A stretch of 64,000 nt of DNA from Herbidospora mongoliensis (GCF_001570545.1 NZ_BBXD01000009.1:868001-932000); one strand, 5' to 3'. Counted from the stretch's first letter, positions 1 through 8,939 are shown. A program made the numbers and translations. Notes: generated by a model from the letters alone, not told the origin.

Positions 1-725
1 CCCCTGAGCCGGCCATCGAGCTCCGGGCGGTGACGCGGGTCTACCGCGACCGCCCGGCGCTCGGGCCGATCGATCTGGCCATCCCCGCCGGGGAGTTCCT
101 GACCGTGGTCGGGCCCTCCGGCTGCGGCAAGAGCACCTTGCTGAGCCTGGTGGCGGGGTTCGCCCCGCCCACGGCGGGGACCGTGCTGGCCGATGGTGCG
201 CCGGTGACCAGGCCGGGTCCTTCGCGGGGCGTGGTGTTCCAGCAGCCCCGGCTGTTCCCGTGGCTGTCCGTCGCCGGGAACATCGGGTTCGGGCTGCGGC
301 GGCTGAGCCGGTCCGAGCGCGCCGCGCGGGTGGCCGAACTGCTGGCCATGACCGGCCTGGAGAACGCGGCCAGGCTGAAGCCCTACGAGCTGTCGGGCGG
401 CATGCGGCAGCGGGCCGCCATCGCGCGGGCGCTGGCGCCCCGGCCCAAGGTGCTGCTGATGGACGAACCCTTCGGCGCGCTCGACGCCTTCGCGCGGGAG
501 CGCATGCAGGAGGAGGTCCGCGAGCTGTGGCGGAGCACCGGGGTGACGATTCTGTTCATCACCCACGACGTCACCGAGGCGACGACCCTGGGGACCCGGG
601 TGATCGCCCTGGCGGGGCCGCCGGGGCTGATCACGCTCGACGCGCGGGTCAGCGAGGGGCTGCGCGAGAAGGTCGAAGCCGCGATCCGGGACGCCGCCTC
701 GGCGCGGGCCGGGGTGGCCTCGTGA
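1..725 (+). CDS. ABC transporter ATP-binding protein, nitrate/sulfonate/taurine importer type (5' end outside window)
   Basis: This is the cytoplasmic ATPase of an ABC importer. All nucleotide-binding motifs are visible: Walker [11 protein letters not shown]-loop ([12 protein letters not shown]), signature LSGGMRQR, Walker [12 protein letters not shown] and the H-loop THDV. The Q-loop sequence and short length (about 235 residues) fit the SsuB/TauB/NrtD group, which powers uptake of sulfonates, taurine, nitrate or related small molecules. The open frame runs in from before base 1 with good family sequence ([10 protein letters not shown]) ahead of the first internal GTG at 30, so the true start lies upstream and the gene is cut by the window. 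The permease and binding protein are not in view, so the substrate is unknown. Confidence 0.9.
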   Translation, partial: PEPAIELRAVTRVYRDRPALGPIDLAIPAGEFLTVVGPSGCGKSTLLSLVAGFAPPTAGTVLADGAPVTRPGPSRGVVFQQPRLFPWLSVAGNIGFGLRRLSRSERAARVAELLAMTGLENAARLKPYELSGGMRQRAAIARALAPRPKVLLMDEPFGALDAFARERMQEEVRELWRSTGVTILFITHDVTEATTLGTRVIALAGPPGLITLDARVSEGLREKVEAAIRDAASARAGVAS

Positions 726-741
726 GGTCGTACAGAGGAAA

Positions 742-1722
742 TCAGCCTTTGAAGGGACCGGTCACCTCGTAGGTGACTCCCCCGGTGCGGGAGGAGAAGT
801 AGAGGCGTTCCCCGTCGGGGGAGAACGCGAGGCCGGCGATGGACTTCTCCGGGCCGTCGAGGCGCAGGAGTGAGGTCACCACGCCGTCGGCGTCGATGAT
901 GTTGATCTCGCCGCCGGGGGTGACGAACAGGTCGCCGGCGCCGGCCAGCAGGCGCGGGTCGGCGCCGTAGAGGACGGACAGTTCGCCCGCCGCCGGGTCG
1001 TAGGACCAGACCCGGTCGTCGTCGGTGGAGAAGTAGCAGAAGCCCCCGGACGTGGAGCACCGGCCGGCGCGCCGGAAGCGGGCCGCGCCGGGAAGCTGGT
1101 CGCGGGTAGGGGCGTCGGTCGCCGACGGGTTGGGCACGCGGGCCCAGGTCACCGGTCCTGGGCCGGTGCCGAGCATGACCTCCAGGACCCCCGTCGTCAG
1201 GTCGCCCCAGTCGTCGGGGCGGAACCGGTAGAGGCAGCCCTCGGGGTGGTCTTCGGTCAGGTAGATGACCTGGCGGACCTCGTCGCAGACGGCGCTCTCG
1301 TGCCGGAACAGGCCCATGGCCGGGCGGGGCATGGCGGCGAAGTGGCCGTAGGGGTCGCATTCGAAGACCCGGCCGCGGCCGGTGTCCTCGCACGACAGCC
1401 ACGTGTTCCACGACGTCGCGCCCCCGGCGCGGTTGCTGTCGGTGCCCGACAGGATGCGGTAGCCGCTGCGGATCGACCCGTCGGGGCCGAACTTGAGTGC
1501 CGAGACGCCGCCGAGCAGCGGGATCTCGGAGTTGGAGACGTAGATCCAGCCGTCGCCGTCGGCGAAGCACGCGCCGTTCTCGGGCGCCTGGTGCCAGGTC
1601 ACCCCGCCGACCCGTTCGCCGGTGCGGCCGACCACCCGGCTGGTGAAGCCCTCGGCCAGCTCGATCGCCGGATCACCAGGTGTCTTCATCCGCGCCGCGA
1701 ACCTCCCCGAACCGGCAGCCAT
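742..1722 (-). CDS. PhoX/DUF839-like protein
   Basis: The 326-residue protein resembles the PhoX (DUF839) family, a propeller fold that in characterised members is a secreted Ca/Fe-dependent alkaline phosphatase. Supporting motifs are GATSWNTWLSCEDTG near residue 100, the metal-site style HESAVCDEV, and YLTEDHPEGCLYRFRP, all typical of the family. It is shorter than full PhoX enzymes and no Tat or Sec signal is evident, so it may be a cytoplasmic or non-catalytic relative. The ATG at 1722 is chosen because GGGAGG lies 5 bases upstream; an in-frame extension to 1857 has poor coding character. It converges on the ABC ATPase gene with a 16-base gap. Substrate is not known. Confidence 0.75.
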   Translation of the reverse strand: MAAGSGRFAARMKTPGDPAIELAEGFTSRVVGRTGERVGGVTWHQAPENGACFADGDGWIYVSNSEIPLLGGVSALKFGPDGSIRSGYRILSGTDSNRAGGATSWNTWLSCEDTGRGRVFECDPYGHFAAMPRPAMGLFRHESAVCDEVRQVIYLTEDHPEGCLYRFRPDDWGDLTTGVLEVMLGTGPGPVTWARVPNPSATDAPTRDQLPGAARFRRAGRCSTSGGFCYFSTDDDRVWSYDPAAGELSVLYGADPRLLAGAGDLFVTPGGEINIIDADGVVTSLLRLDGPEKSIAGLAFSPDGERLYFSSRTGGVTYEVTGPFKG

Positions 1723-1874
1723 GGGACCTCCCTCACAATTCACGCTACGCGCGGCAGGCGGGGACAGTCGAACCGAGCTATGTGAACTTCCGGGGAATCG
1801 GCACGGGTCCCCGGGCAAAACTTTGCCCAAACCACGGGCAGCGGGGTCCTGGACCATTCCTAAAGTGATCGGCC

Positions 1875-4697
1875 ATGCCCCTCTCTCCCGACGTGATCGC
1901 CCCGGCGGTCACTTCGCGCCGTGCTCTCGTGTTCCTCGACCAGGATCCACCGGCCCGGCGACTGGCGAGTGCCCTCAGATCCTCCGGCTACGCGGTCGAG
2001 ACCAGCCCGGCCGGCCGGCGTGACCACGAGCGGCTGGCCGAGTTCCTCGGCTCCGGACGGCCCGGCGAGCTGCTGCTGGTGCGCTGGCCGTCGACGTCGA
2101 CCTGGTCGGGGGCCGATTTCGCGACGCTGGTGAAGCGGTTCGGGGCCTCCGCCGGGGAGTCGACCGCCTCGGCGGTGCTGATGATCGTCGACTTCGGCTG
2201 GATCGGCAGCGCCTCCCCCGACGAGCAGACCGTCAGCGCCCTGCCGGCCCCACCGGGCATCGTCGCCGCCGCGCTGACCACGGGGCTGGCCGTCGGCGCT
2301 GAGGTGAGACCGGGGGCGCCCTCGCTGACCGAAGTGGTCGCCGACGGCCTGCTGACCTTCGACGCCGACCTCGGCGGCGACGGCGTGGTCTCGGTCGCCG
2401 ACCTGCTGGCCCACGCCCTGGCCGCCTTCGGTGAGCACGCCGAGTTCCTGCCCCACCTGCTGACCTCGCCCGAGGCGCTGGACGTCGCGGTGGCGGTCCG
2501 GGGCACCGTGTCGGGCACGCTGCCGACGGTGTTCGAGCGCGCCGCGGCGATGCTGGGCGGCCCGCGGCCGAAGTCGGCCGAGCAGGCCGTCGCGCGGATC
2601 TACGACGAGCACCTGTCGCCGGAGGCGCAGCTGCTGCTGCGGCGCGGCAGCCTGCTGGCCGAGGGCGAGCGGCTGACCGGCGAGGTCGCCGAGGTGCTCG
2701 GCGGCGCGCGGGCGGGCCGCACCGAGCTCGCCGAATGGGGGCTGCTCGGTGAACCTTTCAGCCATCCGGCCGTGGCCCTGTTCGGCCGGGCCCGCCTCGA
2801 TCCCGACGAGAAGGCCACCCTGCCGGGCGCGCTGCGCCGCTGGCGGGCCCGCCGCAAGGCGACCCGCCCCCGGGCGCGGCTGACCCCCGACCGCTGGACC
2901 GTCGACGACACCCTCGGCCACGGCGTCTACGCGGAGGCCATCGCCGCGTTCATCCGCCACGCCGAGACCCGGCCGCCGCTGACGATCGGGGTGAAGGGCC
3001 CCTGGGGCACCGGCAAGACCTCGCTGATGCGGATGATCCAGGAGGAACTCGACCCCGGCGCCTCGGACGGGCACGCCCGCGAACTCCGGCTGCCCCGATC
3101 GCTCCCGGCCCGGCCGCCGGCCCGGCTGATCCGGCTGATGGCCCGGCTGTGGCCGGGCGACCGGTCCACCGAGGGCATCACGAACGCGGAGGTCCGCGCC
3201 GCCGCGAAGGCCCCGGAGGGCGAGCCGGCGCCGGTCGGGGCGACCTCGGGGTCCTGGCGGCCGACGGTCTGGTTCAACCCGTGGATGTACCAGAACGACG
3301 AGCAGGTCTGGGCCGGCCTCGCCCACGAGATCATCACCCAGATCACCGACCGGCTCCCCCGCGCCGAGCGGGAGCGCTTCTGGCTGCGGCTCAACCTGGC
3401 CCGCGTCGACCGCGAGGCGGTCCGCCGCCGCGCCTACCACCTGGCGCTCATGCGGGTCGGCCCGGTGCTGCTGGGGCTGGTCCTGACCCTGCTGCTGTCC
3501 GGCGCGTCCCTGCTGGCCGCGCCGCTGCTGCCCTTCCTCTCCGGTACGGCCGGCGCGCTCGCCTCCGGGGGCGCGGTGGCCGCCGTCTTCGCCGCCTCCG
3601 TACGTCTGGCGCGCTTCCTCACCGAATCGGCCGAGTCGGCCTTCGCCTCCCTGGTCCGGGCGCCCGACCCCCTCAGCGGGGACGGCCCGGGATATGGGGC
3701 GCGGACGGGGTTCCTGCATCTCGTCCAGACCGACATGGGACACGTGCTCGACCTGGTGGCCACCTCGGAGCGCCCCCTGGTCGTCTTCGTGGACGACCTC
3801 GACCGCTGCTCCTCGGGCGCGGTCGCCCAGGTGATCGAGGCGATCAACCTGTTCCTGGCCGGGGAGTTCCCCAACTGCGTGTTCGTGCTGGCCATGGAGC
3901 CCGACGTGGTCGCGGCGCACGTCGAGGTGGCCTACCGCGACCTGGCCGAGACCATGCCCGCCCACCTGCGCGAGGACCTCGGCTGGCGGTTCCTGGAGAA
4001 GATCGTGCAGCTCCCGCTGCGGGTGCCGCTGCTCGACGAGGACGCCCGGCTGCCCGACTACGTGCGCGCCCTCATGGACATCCCGGCCCAGCGCACCGCC
4101 CCGGTCGCCGCCCCCGCCCGGCCGTCGGTCGACCTGGCGATGGTGGCCCGCATCGAGCGGGCGATCCGGGGCTCGGGGGCCCGCGTCGACACCCTCGACG
4201 ACGCCGCCCGCGCCGCCCAGGACACGGTCGCGGTGGCCGAGGGCGAGACCTCGGCGCTCGGGAACCTGTGGGCGGAGACCCGCTTGGCCGCCGACCGGGT
4301 GTTCGACGACCTCTACAGCGACGAGAACGCCTACCGGGCCATCCGGGGCGCGCTGCCGGTGCTGACGGCGTCGAACCCGCGCGAGCTCAAGCGCTATGTG
4401 AACGTCTTCCGGTTCTACTCCTTCGTGACCTACCGCCAGCGGCTGGCCGGGGAACGCGCGGCCTCCGACGCCGAGGTGGCGAAGCTGGCGGCCCTCACCG
4501 TCCGGTGGCCCCATCTGCTGTCGAGGCTGTCGGGCGGGGCGGTGCTCGGGCGGCTGGAGGAGGCCGCCGGCGACGCGGCGGCGTGGCATGAGGCGCTGAC
4601 CTGCGCCGGTCTGGAACCGGGGCCCAAGTGGGATCCGCTGCGGGCGCTGCTGGCCGCACCGCCCTCGGTGACCGACCTCGCGCGACGGCTACTGTAA
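1875..4697 (+). CDS. KAP-family P-loop NTPase with N-terminal degenerate caspase-like region and membrane segments
   Basis: A 940-residue protein. The KAP NTPase core starts near residue 336 (LTPDRWTVDDTLGHG), has Walker A GPWGTGKTS at 375-383 and Walker B VVFVDDLDR at 636-644. Two hydrophobic stretches at about 527-582 sit between them, the usual KAP arrangement in which the ATPase domain is anchored at the membrane. The first 185 residues have the strand/helix pattern of the caspase-like (peptidase C14) fold (ALVFLDQDP, SALRSSGYAV, LMIVDFGWIG, GLLTFDAD) but no His-Cys pair, so it is at best a pseudo-protease; this part is inference. KAP proteins include PifA, which blocks phage T7. There is no clear ribosome-binding site before the ATG, so the mRNA may be leaderless or nearly so. 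It stands alone on its strand apart from a small gene 54 bases downstream. Confidence 0.85.
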   Translation: MPLSPDVIAPAVTSRRALVFLDQDPPARRLASALRSSGYAVETSPAGRRDHERLAEFLGSGRPGELLLVRWPSTSTWSGADFATLVKRFGASAGESTASAVLMIVDFGWIGSASPDEQTVSALPAPPGIVAAALTTGLAVGAEVRPGAPSLTEVVADGLLTFDADLGGDGVVSVADLLAHALAAFGEHAEFLPHLLTSPEALDVAVAVRGTVSGTLPTVFERAAAMLGGPRPKSAEQAVARIYDEHLSPEAQLLLRRGSLLAEGERLTGEVAEVLGGARAGRTELAEWGLLGEPFSHPAVALFGRARLDPDEKATLPGALRRWRARRKATRPRARLTPDRWTVDDTLGHGVYAEAIAAFIRHAETRPPLTIGVKGPWGTGKTSLMRMIQEELDPGASDGHARELRLPRSLPARPPARLIRLMARLWPGDRSTEGITNAEVRAAAKAPEGEPAPVGATSGSWRPTVWFNPWMYQNDEQVWAGLAHEIITQITDRLPRAERERFWLRLNLARVDREAVRRRAYHLALMRVGPVLLGLVLTLLLSGASLLAAPLLPFLSGTAGALASGGAVAAVFAASVRLARFLTESAESAFASLVRAPDPLSGDGPGYGARTGFLHLVQTDMGHVLDLVATSERPLVVFVDDLDRCSSGAVAQVIEAINLFLAGEFPNCVFVLAMEPDVVAAHVEVAYRDLAETMPAHLREDLGWRFLEKIVQLPLRVPLLDEDARLPDYVRALMDIPAQRTAPVAAPARPSVDLAMVARIERAIRGSGARVDTLDDAARAAQDTVAVAEGETSALGNLWAETRLAADRVFDDLYSDENAYRAIRGALPVLTASNPRELKRYVNVFRFYSFVTYRQRLAGERAASDAEVAKLAALTVRWPHLLSRLSGGAVLGRLEEAAGDAAAWHEALTCAGLEPGPKWDPLRALLAAPPSVTDLARRLL

Positions 4698-4751
4698 CCG
4701 ATTCGTCGCGGTACGCTACCGTCGTCCCCCCGATCGGAAGGGTGATCCACG

Positions 4752-5033
4752 ATGGCGCTCATCTATCCCGTCCACGCCGAGGCCGACGACAGCGACGATT
4801 CCTTCGAGTCCATGTCGGCCGAGTGGTCGTCCCAGTGGGTGATCGAGGTGACCGTCCGCGACGAGGGCGACGACAGCGACTGCGACAGCATCGTCATCGG
4901 TCCGATGGCGGCCCGGCCCGCGTGGGACTACGTCCACGAACTCGAGGCTTTGCGACCGGGGTGGACGTTCGTCCTCCAGCCGATCTTCGAACCGACCGAG
5001 GCCCCGGAGCTGGTGGCCTCGCTCGAAGCGTGA
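4752..5033 (+). CDS. Small acidic hypothetical protein
   Basis: A 93-residue acidic protein with Asp/Ser/Glu-rich segments (ADDSDDSFESM and DEGDDSDCD), one cysteine and no membrane segment or signal peptide. I do not recognise a family. The ATG has a GGAAGG sequence about 10 bases upstream, and strong third-position GC supports coding. It follows the KAP NTPase gene by 54 bases on the same strand and is closed by a 13-bp hairpin directly after its stop, so it may be the last gene of that transcript. Functional connection to the KAP protein is only suggested by position. Confidence 0.65.
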   Translation: MALIYPVHAEADDSDDSFESMSAEWSSQWVIEVTVRDEGDDSDCDSIVIGPMAARPAWDYVHELEALRPGWTFVLQPIFEPTEAPELVASLEA

Positions 5034-5037
5034 GAAC

Positions 5038-5077
5038 ACCGATGCCGCAGGCCCTCGGAAGGGACTGCGGCATCGGT
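5038..5077. terminator. Hairpin terminator after the small acidic gene
   Basis: A perfect 13-bp stem (5038-5050 pairing with 5065-5077) with a 14-base loop begins 4 bases after the stop codon at 5033. There is no long T-run, which is common for actinobacterial terminators. It lies between genes that converge on it (the small acidic gene and dps). Confidence 0.6.
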
Positions 5078-5167
5078 TCCCGGTGACCCAGGTTGGCGCC
5101 GCCGCTCCTGAAAGGATCCAGCCAATCACGTGATCAGGAGCGGCGGCCGTCTAAGTCGGGGGGTCGT

Positions 5168-5635
5168 TCAGCGCTGGGCCTGGATCATCCAGTGCTGCTT
5201 CTCCAGCTCCCGGGTGATACCGATCAGCAGGTCCTGGGTGACCACGTCGCTCTTCTCGGTCATCTCGATGCGCTCGCGCATGCGCCGCACGATCGACTCC
5301 AGGATGTCGGTCATCGCAGCGATGACCTTGCCGTCTTCGATGTAGCCCGGTTCGAGCTGGTGCAGGTGTGTGTGCTCGGCGAGCGTGCGAGCCCGGCCGT
5401 CGGGGTTGAGTCCGACGGCGACGGCGCGTTCGGCCACGCTGTCGGCGCTCTCCCTCGCCATGCTGACGATCTCGTCCAGGTGCAGGTGCAGCGAGCGGAA
5501 CGACCGCCCGATGATGTTCCAGTGCGCCTGCTTGCCGAGCAACGACAGGTCCAGTAGATCGACGAGCGATCCCTGTAGCGCCTCTGCTGTGACCTTCTTG
5601 TCCTCCGCGCTCAGAAGGCTGGTGATCGAAGCCAT
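5168..5635 (-). CDS. Dps-family ferritin-like protein (DNA starvation/stationary-phase protection)
   Basis: A 155-residue Dps-like mini-ferritin expected to form a cytoplasmic dodecamer that oxidises and stores iron and protects DNA from peroxide. Counting from the chosen ATG, the five ferroxidase residues of Dps are present with exact family spacing: H38 and H50, D54, D65 and E69, within KQAHWN, LHLHLDEI and DSVAER. The start at 5635 (MASITSLL) has GGAGAT about 8 bases upstream; an alternative start 7 codons upstream has none. It is transcribed away from the MerR regulator gene; the 107-base gap holds two copies of an 11-base palindrome, so it may be controlled by that regulator, by inference. 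The N-terminal tail is short and not lysine-rich, so direct DNA binding is uncertain. Confidence 0.9.
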   Translation of the reverse strand: MASITSLLSAEDKKVTAEALQGSLVDLLDLSLLGKQAHWNIIGRSFRSLHLHLDEIVSMARESADSVAERAVAVGLNPDGRARTLAEHTHLHQLEPGYIEDGKVIAAMTDILESIVRRMRERIEMTEKSDVVTQDLLIGITRELEKQHWMIQAQR

Positions 5636-5707
5636 GAAAGCGGATCTCCCTCCCACAAAGTCGGTCTATAGCGCCTAACGGAGGACGAATCACCCATATT
5701 CCCCATT

Positions 5708-5732
5708 TGACAGTGTCATTGTGACAGTGTCA
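5708..5732. promoter_or_regulatory. Tandem palindromic operator and likely merR promoter
   Basis: TGACAGTGTCA (a 5+1+5 palindrome) occurs twice, at 5708-5718 and 5722-5732, with starts 14 bases apart. The first copy begins inside TTGACA (5707-5712), a good -35 box. The repeats end only 10 bases before the merR ATG at 5743, and the only Shine-Dalgarno-like GGAGG (5737-5741) is one base from the ATG, so initiation would be near-leaderless. Autoregulation by MerR and control of the divergent dps gene are inferred. Confidence 0.65.
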
Positions 5733-5742
5733 CTGTGGAGGC

Positions 5743-6504
5743 ATGGACGAGACCTGGACCATCGCCGAACTGGCCGAGCGCGCCACCACCGCGCTCGCCG
5801 GGCTGGCGCCTGCCAACGGCCGGATCAGGGACGTACCGAACGAACGCCTGATCCGCTACTACACGACGATCGGCCTGCTCGACCCCCCGCTCGCCCGTCG
5901 GGGCCGGGTCGCCCTCTACGGCCGCCGGCACCTGCTCCAGCTGGTGGCGGTCAAGCGCCGCCAGGCCGAAGGGGTGTCCATCGCGGCCATCCAGGCCGAA
6001 CTGGTCGGCGCGACCAACGCCCACCTGGCCGAACTGGCGGGGACGGCGGACTCCGCCAAGCCCGCGGGCTCGACCAGCGACCGGGCTTCCCGGCAGGCGG
6101 GCAACGGCACGGCGCCCACTACGCCTGCCGAACAAGCGCCCGCCGCGCGGCGGGCGCCCCCTCCTGCGCCGGCGGGAGCCGGGCAGCAGGAAGCACTCCC
6201 GTCGCCGAACGGACTTTCCCGCGACGCCGAACCGGATCCGGCCCAAGTCCGGTCCAGATTCTGGGCTGCTCGACCGGCGGCTGCCGTCTCTGTCGACCAG
6301 ACCGCCGCTCAGTCCGAACCGGTCTCCGCGCTTCCACGCCAAGGCTTCCCCTTCGCGTTCCACGGCGTCGGCCTGACCTCGGAGGCCGCGCTGCTCCTGA
6401 CCCGTCCGCTCACCGACGACGAACGTGCGGCCGTGACGCTGGCCGCCCAACCCTTGATCGACCTCCTGACCGACCTTGGTTTCTCCGAAGGGACCCAGTC
6501 ATGA
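5743..6504 (+). CDS. MerR-family transcriptional regulator with long Pro/Ala-rich extension
   Basis: A 253-residue regulator. Residues 5-85 form a MerR winged helix: WTIAELAERA, then RLIRYYTTIGLL and VALYGRRHLLQL. Unlike canonical MerR proteins, whose first helix is followed closely by the recognition turn, it has an inserted loop (residues 16-35). The part after residue 90 is a Pro/Ala-rich low-complexity linker followed by a short folded-looking tail (LTRPLTDDERAAV). No metal-binding cysteines are seen. Its stop overlaps the ATG of the VIT/VWA gene by 4 bases (ATGA), so the two are co-translated. The tandem palindrome in front of the gene is the obvious candidate operator. The inducing signal is unknown. 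Confidence 0.85.
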   Translation: MDETWTIAELAERATTALAGLAPANGRIRDVPNERLIRYYTTIGLLDPPLARRGRVALYGRRHLLQLVAVKRRQAEGVSIAAIQAELVGATNAHLAELAGTADSAKPAGSTSDRASRQAGNGTAPTTPAEQAPAARRAPPPAPAGAGQQEALPSPNGLSRDAEPDPAQVRSRFWAARPAAAVSVDQTAAQSEPVSALPRQGFPFAFHGVGLTSEAALLLTRPLTDDERAAVTLAAQPLIDLLTDLGFSEGTQS

Positions 6505-8885
6505 CCGTTCCCATCACGCCGATCAGGCCCGACGAGATCCTGCCGGTTCCCGACGCGGGGTTCGGCGCCCTGGAGACCGAGAAGGGCAACCTGCCGCTGG
6601 AGTCGGTCGACGTCCGGGCCGCCATCGCGGCGCTGTCCGCCGAGGTCAAGGTCGTGCAGGGGTTCCGCAACCCCCATGACGTGGCCCTGGAGGCCACCTA
6701 TGTCTTCCCGCTGCCGCCGCGGGCCGCCGTCACCGCGTTCCGGATGGAGGCCGACGGGCACGTGGTCGAGGGTGTGCTCCAGGAGCGGGGGGAGGCGCGG
6801 GCCGCGTACACGCGGGCTCTTCAGGAGGGCCGCCGCGCCGCCATCGCCGAGGAGGACCGGCCCGACGTCTTCGCCATCAGGGTCGGCAACATCGTGCCGG
6901 GCGAGCGGGTGATCGTCCACCTCGATCTGAGCCAGCCCCTCCCCTACGAGGACGGCGCGGCCGAGTTCCGGTTCCCGCTGGTCGTGGCCCCGCGCTACAT
7001 CCCGGGGGCGCCTCTCGACGGCGCGCCGGTGGGAGCGGGCACGGAGGCCGACACCGACGCCGTGCCCGACGCGTCGAGGATCACGCCGCCGGTGCTGCTG
7101 CCGGGGTTCCCCAGCAGGGTCCGCCTCGGGCTGAGCGCGACGCTCGACCCGGCCGGGCTGGAGATCACCGAGATCCAGAGCAGCCTCCACGACGTCGACC
7201 GTGAGGGCGACACCCTGACGGTCCGGCCGGGCGAGCGGCTCGACCGCGACTTCATCCTCCGGTTCAGATACGCCGCCTCGACCTCGCTCACGCTCACGCC
7301 CGACGCCGAAGGCGAGGAGGGCACCTTCGCGCTCACCGTCCTGCCGCCGGAGGTGGAGCAGCGACGGCGGCCCCGCGATGTGGTGCTGCTGCTCGACCGG
7401 TCGGGCAGCATGTCGGGCTGGAAGATGGTCGCCGCCCGCCGGGCCGCCGCCCGGATCGTCGACACCCTCACCACTGACGACCGGTTCGCGGTGATCTCGT
7501 TCGACCACACGGTGGAGCAGCCGTTCCCCGGTCTGGCCGAGGCGACCGACCGCACCCGCTACCGCGCGATCGAGCACCTGGCCCGCCTGGAGGCCCGGGG
7601 CGGCACCGAGATGCTCCAGCCGCTGGAGTCGGCGCTGGCCCTGCTGACCGACGCCGGCCGCGACCGGGTGCTGGTCATGGTCACCGACGGCCAGGTCGGC
7701 AACGAAGACCAGATCATCGAACGCGTCGGCGCCAGGCTCACCGGCGACGTCCGGGTGCACACGGTCGGCATCGACCGGGCGGTCAACGCCGGGTTCCTCG
7801 GCCGCCTGGCGCTGCTCGGCGGCGGCCGGTGCGAGCTCGTCGAGTCGGAAGACCGGCTCGACACTGCGATGGAGCACATCCACCGCCGCATCGGCGCCCC
7901 CCTCGTCACCGACCTGACCCTCCACGCCGAGGGCCTGACCATCACCGGCGACAGCGTCACCCACGTGGGCTCGCTGTTCCCGGGCGTCCCGCTCACCGCC
8001 CACGGCCGCTACCGTGCCGCCTCGGAAAAGGCCTCGATCTCTGTACGCGGCCAGGCGGCGACCCCCTGGTCGGAGACCGTGACCGCACGGGAGAGCGCCA
8101 ATCCGGCCGCCCGCGCGATCTGGGCCCGTGCCGAGCTGCGGCGTCTCGAAGACCGCTACACGATCGGCGAGAACACCCTGGAGAAGCGCATCGTCGAGAC
8201 GTCGCTGGCGTTCGGGGTGCTGTGCCGCTTCACCGCGTTCGTGGCGATCGACGCCCGGGTGGTCGGCGACGGTCCTCCCCTGCACCAGGTGATCCAGCCG
8301 GTGGAGACCCCGTCGGGCTGGGACTCCCCGGTCCACCTGACCGCCGCGGGCGGCGCGACGCCGATGATGGCCCAGGCCGCGTTCGGGTTCGCCGCCCCGC
8401 CCCCACCCGCCGGGGCGCCGATGGCCCCGCCGATGTCCGCTCCGATGGCCCCGCCGATGCCCGCGCCCGGGTCGGCGCCCGAGTCGATGCCCAGGTCGAT
8501 GCCCGCGCCCAAGGTCGCGGGCAGGCTGCGCAAGGCGTTCGGCGGCGGCGGGCAGGCCGACCGCATGATGCCGCACCCGGGCCGCGAGCAGGCGCCGCAG
8601 ACCGACATGAGTGGGATCGTCCCGCTGCTCCAGGGTGAGCTCACCCGGCTGGCCGAGGCGAAGGGGAGGCCCGACGACGAGCGCCGCCGTTACCTGGCCG
8701 ACCTGGCCAGCCGCCTGAAGGTGGCCGCCCACATGGTCGGCGGGCATCAGGAGCTGTCCGCGCTGGCCAGTGAGCTGGAGTGGGCCGAGCGGCCCGACTT
8801 CGACCTGGCCCGCATGTGGGCCAAGACGGAGAAACTGCTGGGCGGGCTGACGGGCGACGTCCAGAAGCCTTTCTGGAAGCGCTAG
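6501..8885 (+). CDS. VIT and von Willebrand factor A domain protein
   Basis: A 794-residue protein with an N-terminal VIT domain (about residues 10-140, with EATYVFPLP and AIAEEDRPDVFAIRVGNI) and a VWA domain starting near 290. The metal-ion-dependent adhesion site is intact: D299-x-S301-x-S303 in LLDRSGSMSG, plus GGTEM and VTDGQVGN. The C-terminal third has a Met/Pro/Ala repeat (PMAPPMSAPMAPPM) and a helical tail. No signal peptide or membrane anchor is seen, so it probably acts in the cytoplasm as a protein-binding scaffold, as proposed for bacterial VIT/VWA relatives. Start overlaps the merR stop by 4 bases. A strong hairpin follows the stop. Partner proteins are not identifiable here. Confidence 0.88.
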   Translation: MTVPITPIRPDEILPVPDAGFGALETEKGNLPLESVDVRAAIAALSAEVKVVQGFRNPHDVALEATYVFPLPPRAAVTAFRMEADGHVVEGVLQERGEARAAYTRALQEGRRAAIAEEDRPDVFAIRVGNIVPGERVIVHLDLSQPLPYEDGAAEFRFPLVVAPRYIPGAPLDGAPVGAGTEADTDAVPDASRITPPVLLPGFPSRVRLGLSATLDPAGLEITEIQSSLHDVDREGDTLTVRPGERLDRDFILRFRYAASTSLTLTPDAEGEEGTFALTVLPPEVEQRRRPRDVVLLLDRSGSMSGWKMVAARRAAARIVDTLTTDDRFAVISFDHTVEQPFPGLAEATDRTRYRAIEHLARLEARGGTEMLQPLESALALLTDAGRDRVLVMVTDGQVGNEDQIIERVGARLTGDVRVHTVGIDRAVNAGFLGRLALLGGGRCELVESEDRLDTAMEHIHRRIGAPLVTDLTLHAEGLTITGDSVTHVGSLFPGVPLTAHGRYRAASEKASISVRGQAATPWSETVTARESANPAARAIWARAELRRLEDRYTIGENTLEKRIVETSLAFGVLCRFTAFVAIDARVVGDGPPLHQVIQPVETPSGWDSPVHLTAAGGATPMMAQAAFGFAAPPPPAGAPMAPPMSAPMAPPMPAPGSAPESMPRSMPAPKVAGRLRKAFGGGGQADRMMPHPGREQAPQTDMSGIVPLLQGELTRLAEAKGRPDDERRRYLADLASRLKVAAHMVGGHQELSALASELEWAERPDFDLARMWAKTEKLLGGLTGDVQKPFWKR

Positions 8886-8893
8886 AGACGACG

Positions 8894-8925
8894 AAGGGCC
8901 CGGGCTTTCAGAAGCCCGGGCCCTT
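8894..8925. terminator. Bidirectional intrinsic terminator
   Basis: A perfect 14-bp stem (8894-8907 with 8912-8925) and a 4-base loop lies between the converging VIT/VWA and acyltransferase genes. Its A/T-flanked GC core (AAGGGCCCGGGC and complement) would act in both directions. Confidence 0.85.
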
Positions 8926-8939
8926 TACGTTGTAGATCA

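Noticed and set aside
1860-4589. A 909-codon open frame on the minus strand opposite the KAP NTPase gene
   Set aside because: It is Gly/Arg/Gln-rich with no family motif, and its bases mirror the high third-position GC of the real gene on the plus strand.
6309-8747. An 812-codon minus-strand frame opposite the VIT/VWA gene
   Set aside because: The plus strand has recognisable VIT and VWA motifs; the minus frame is low-complexity and has no domain.
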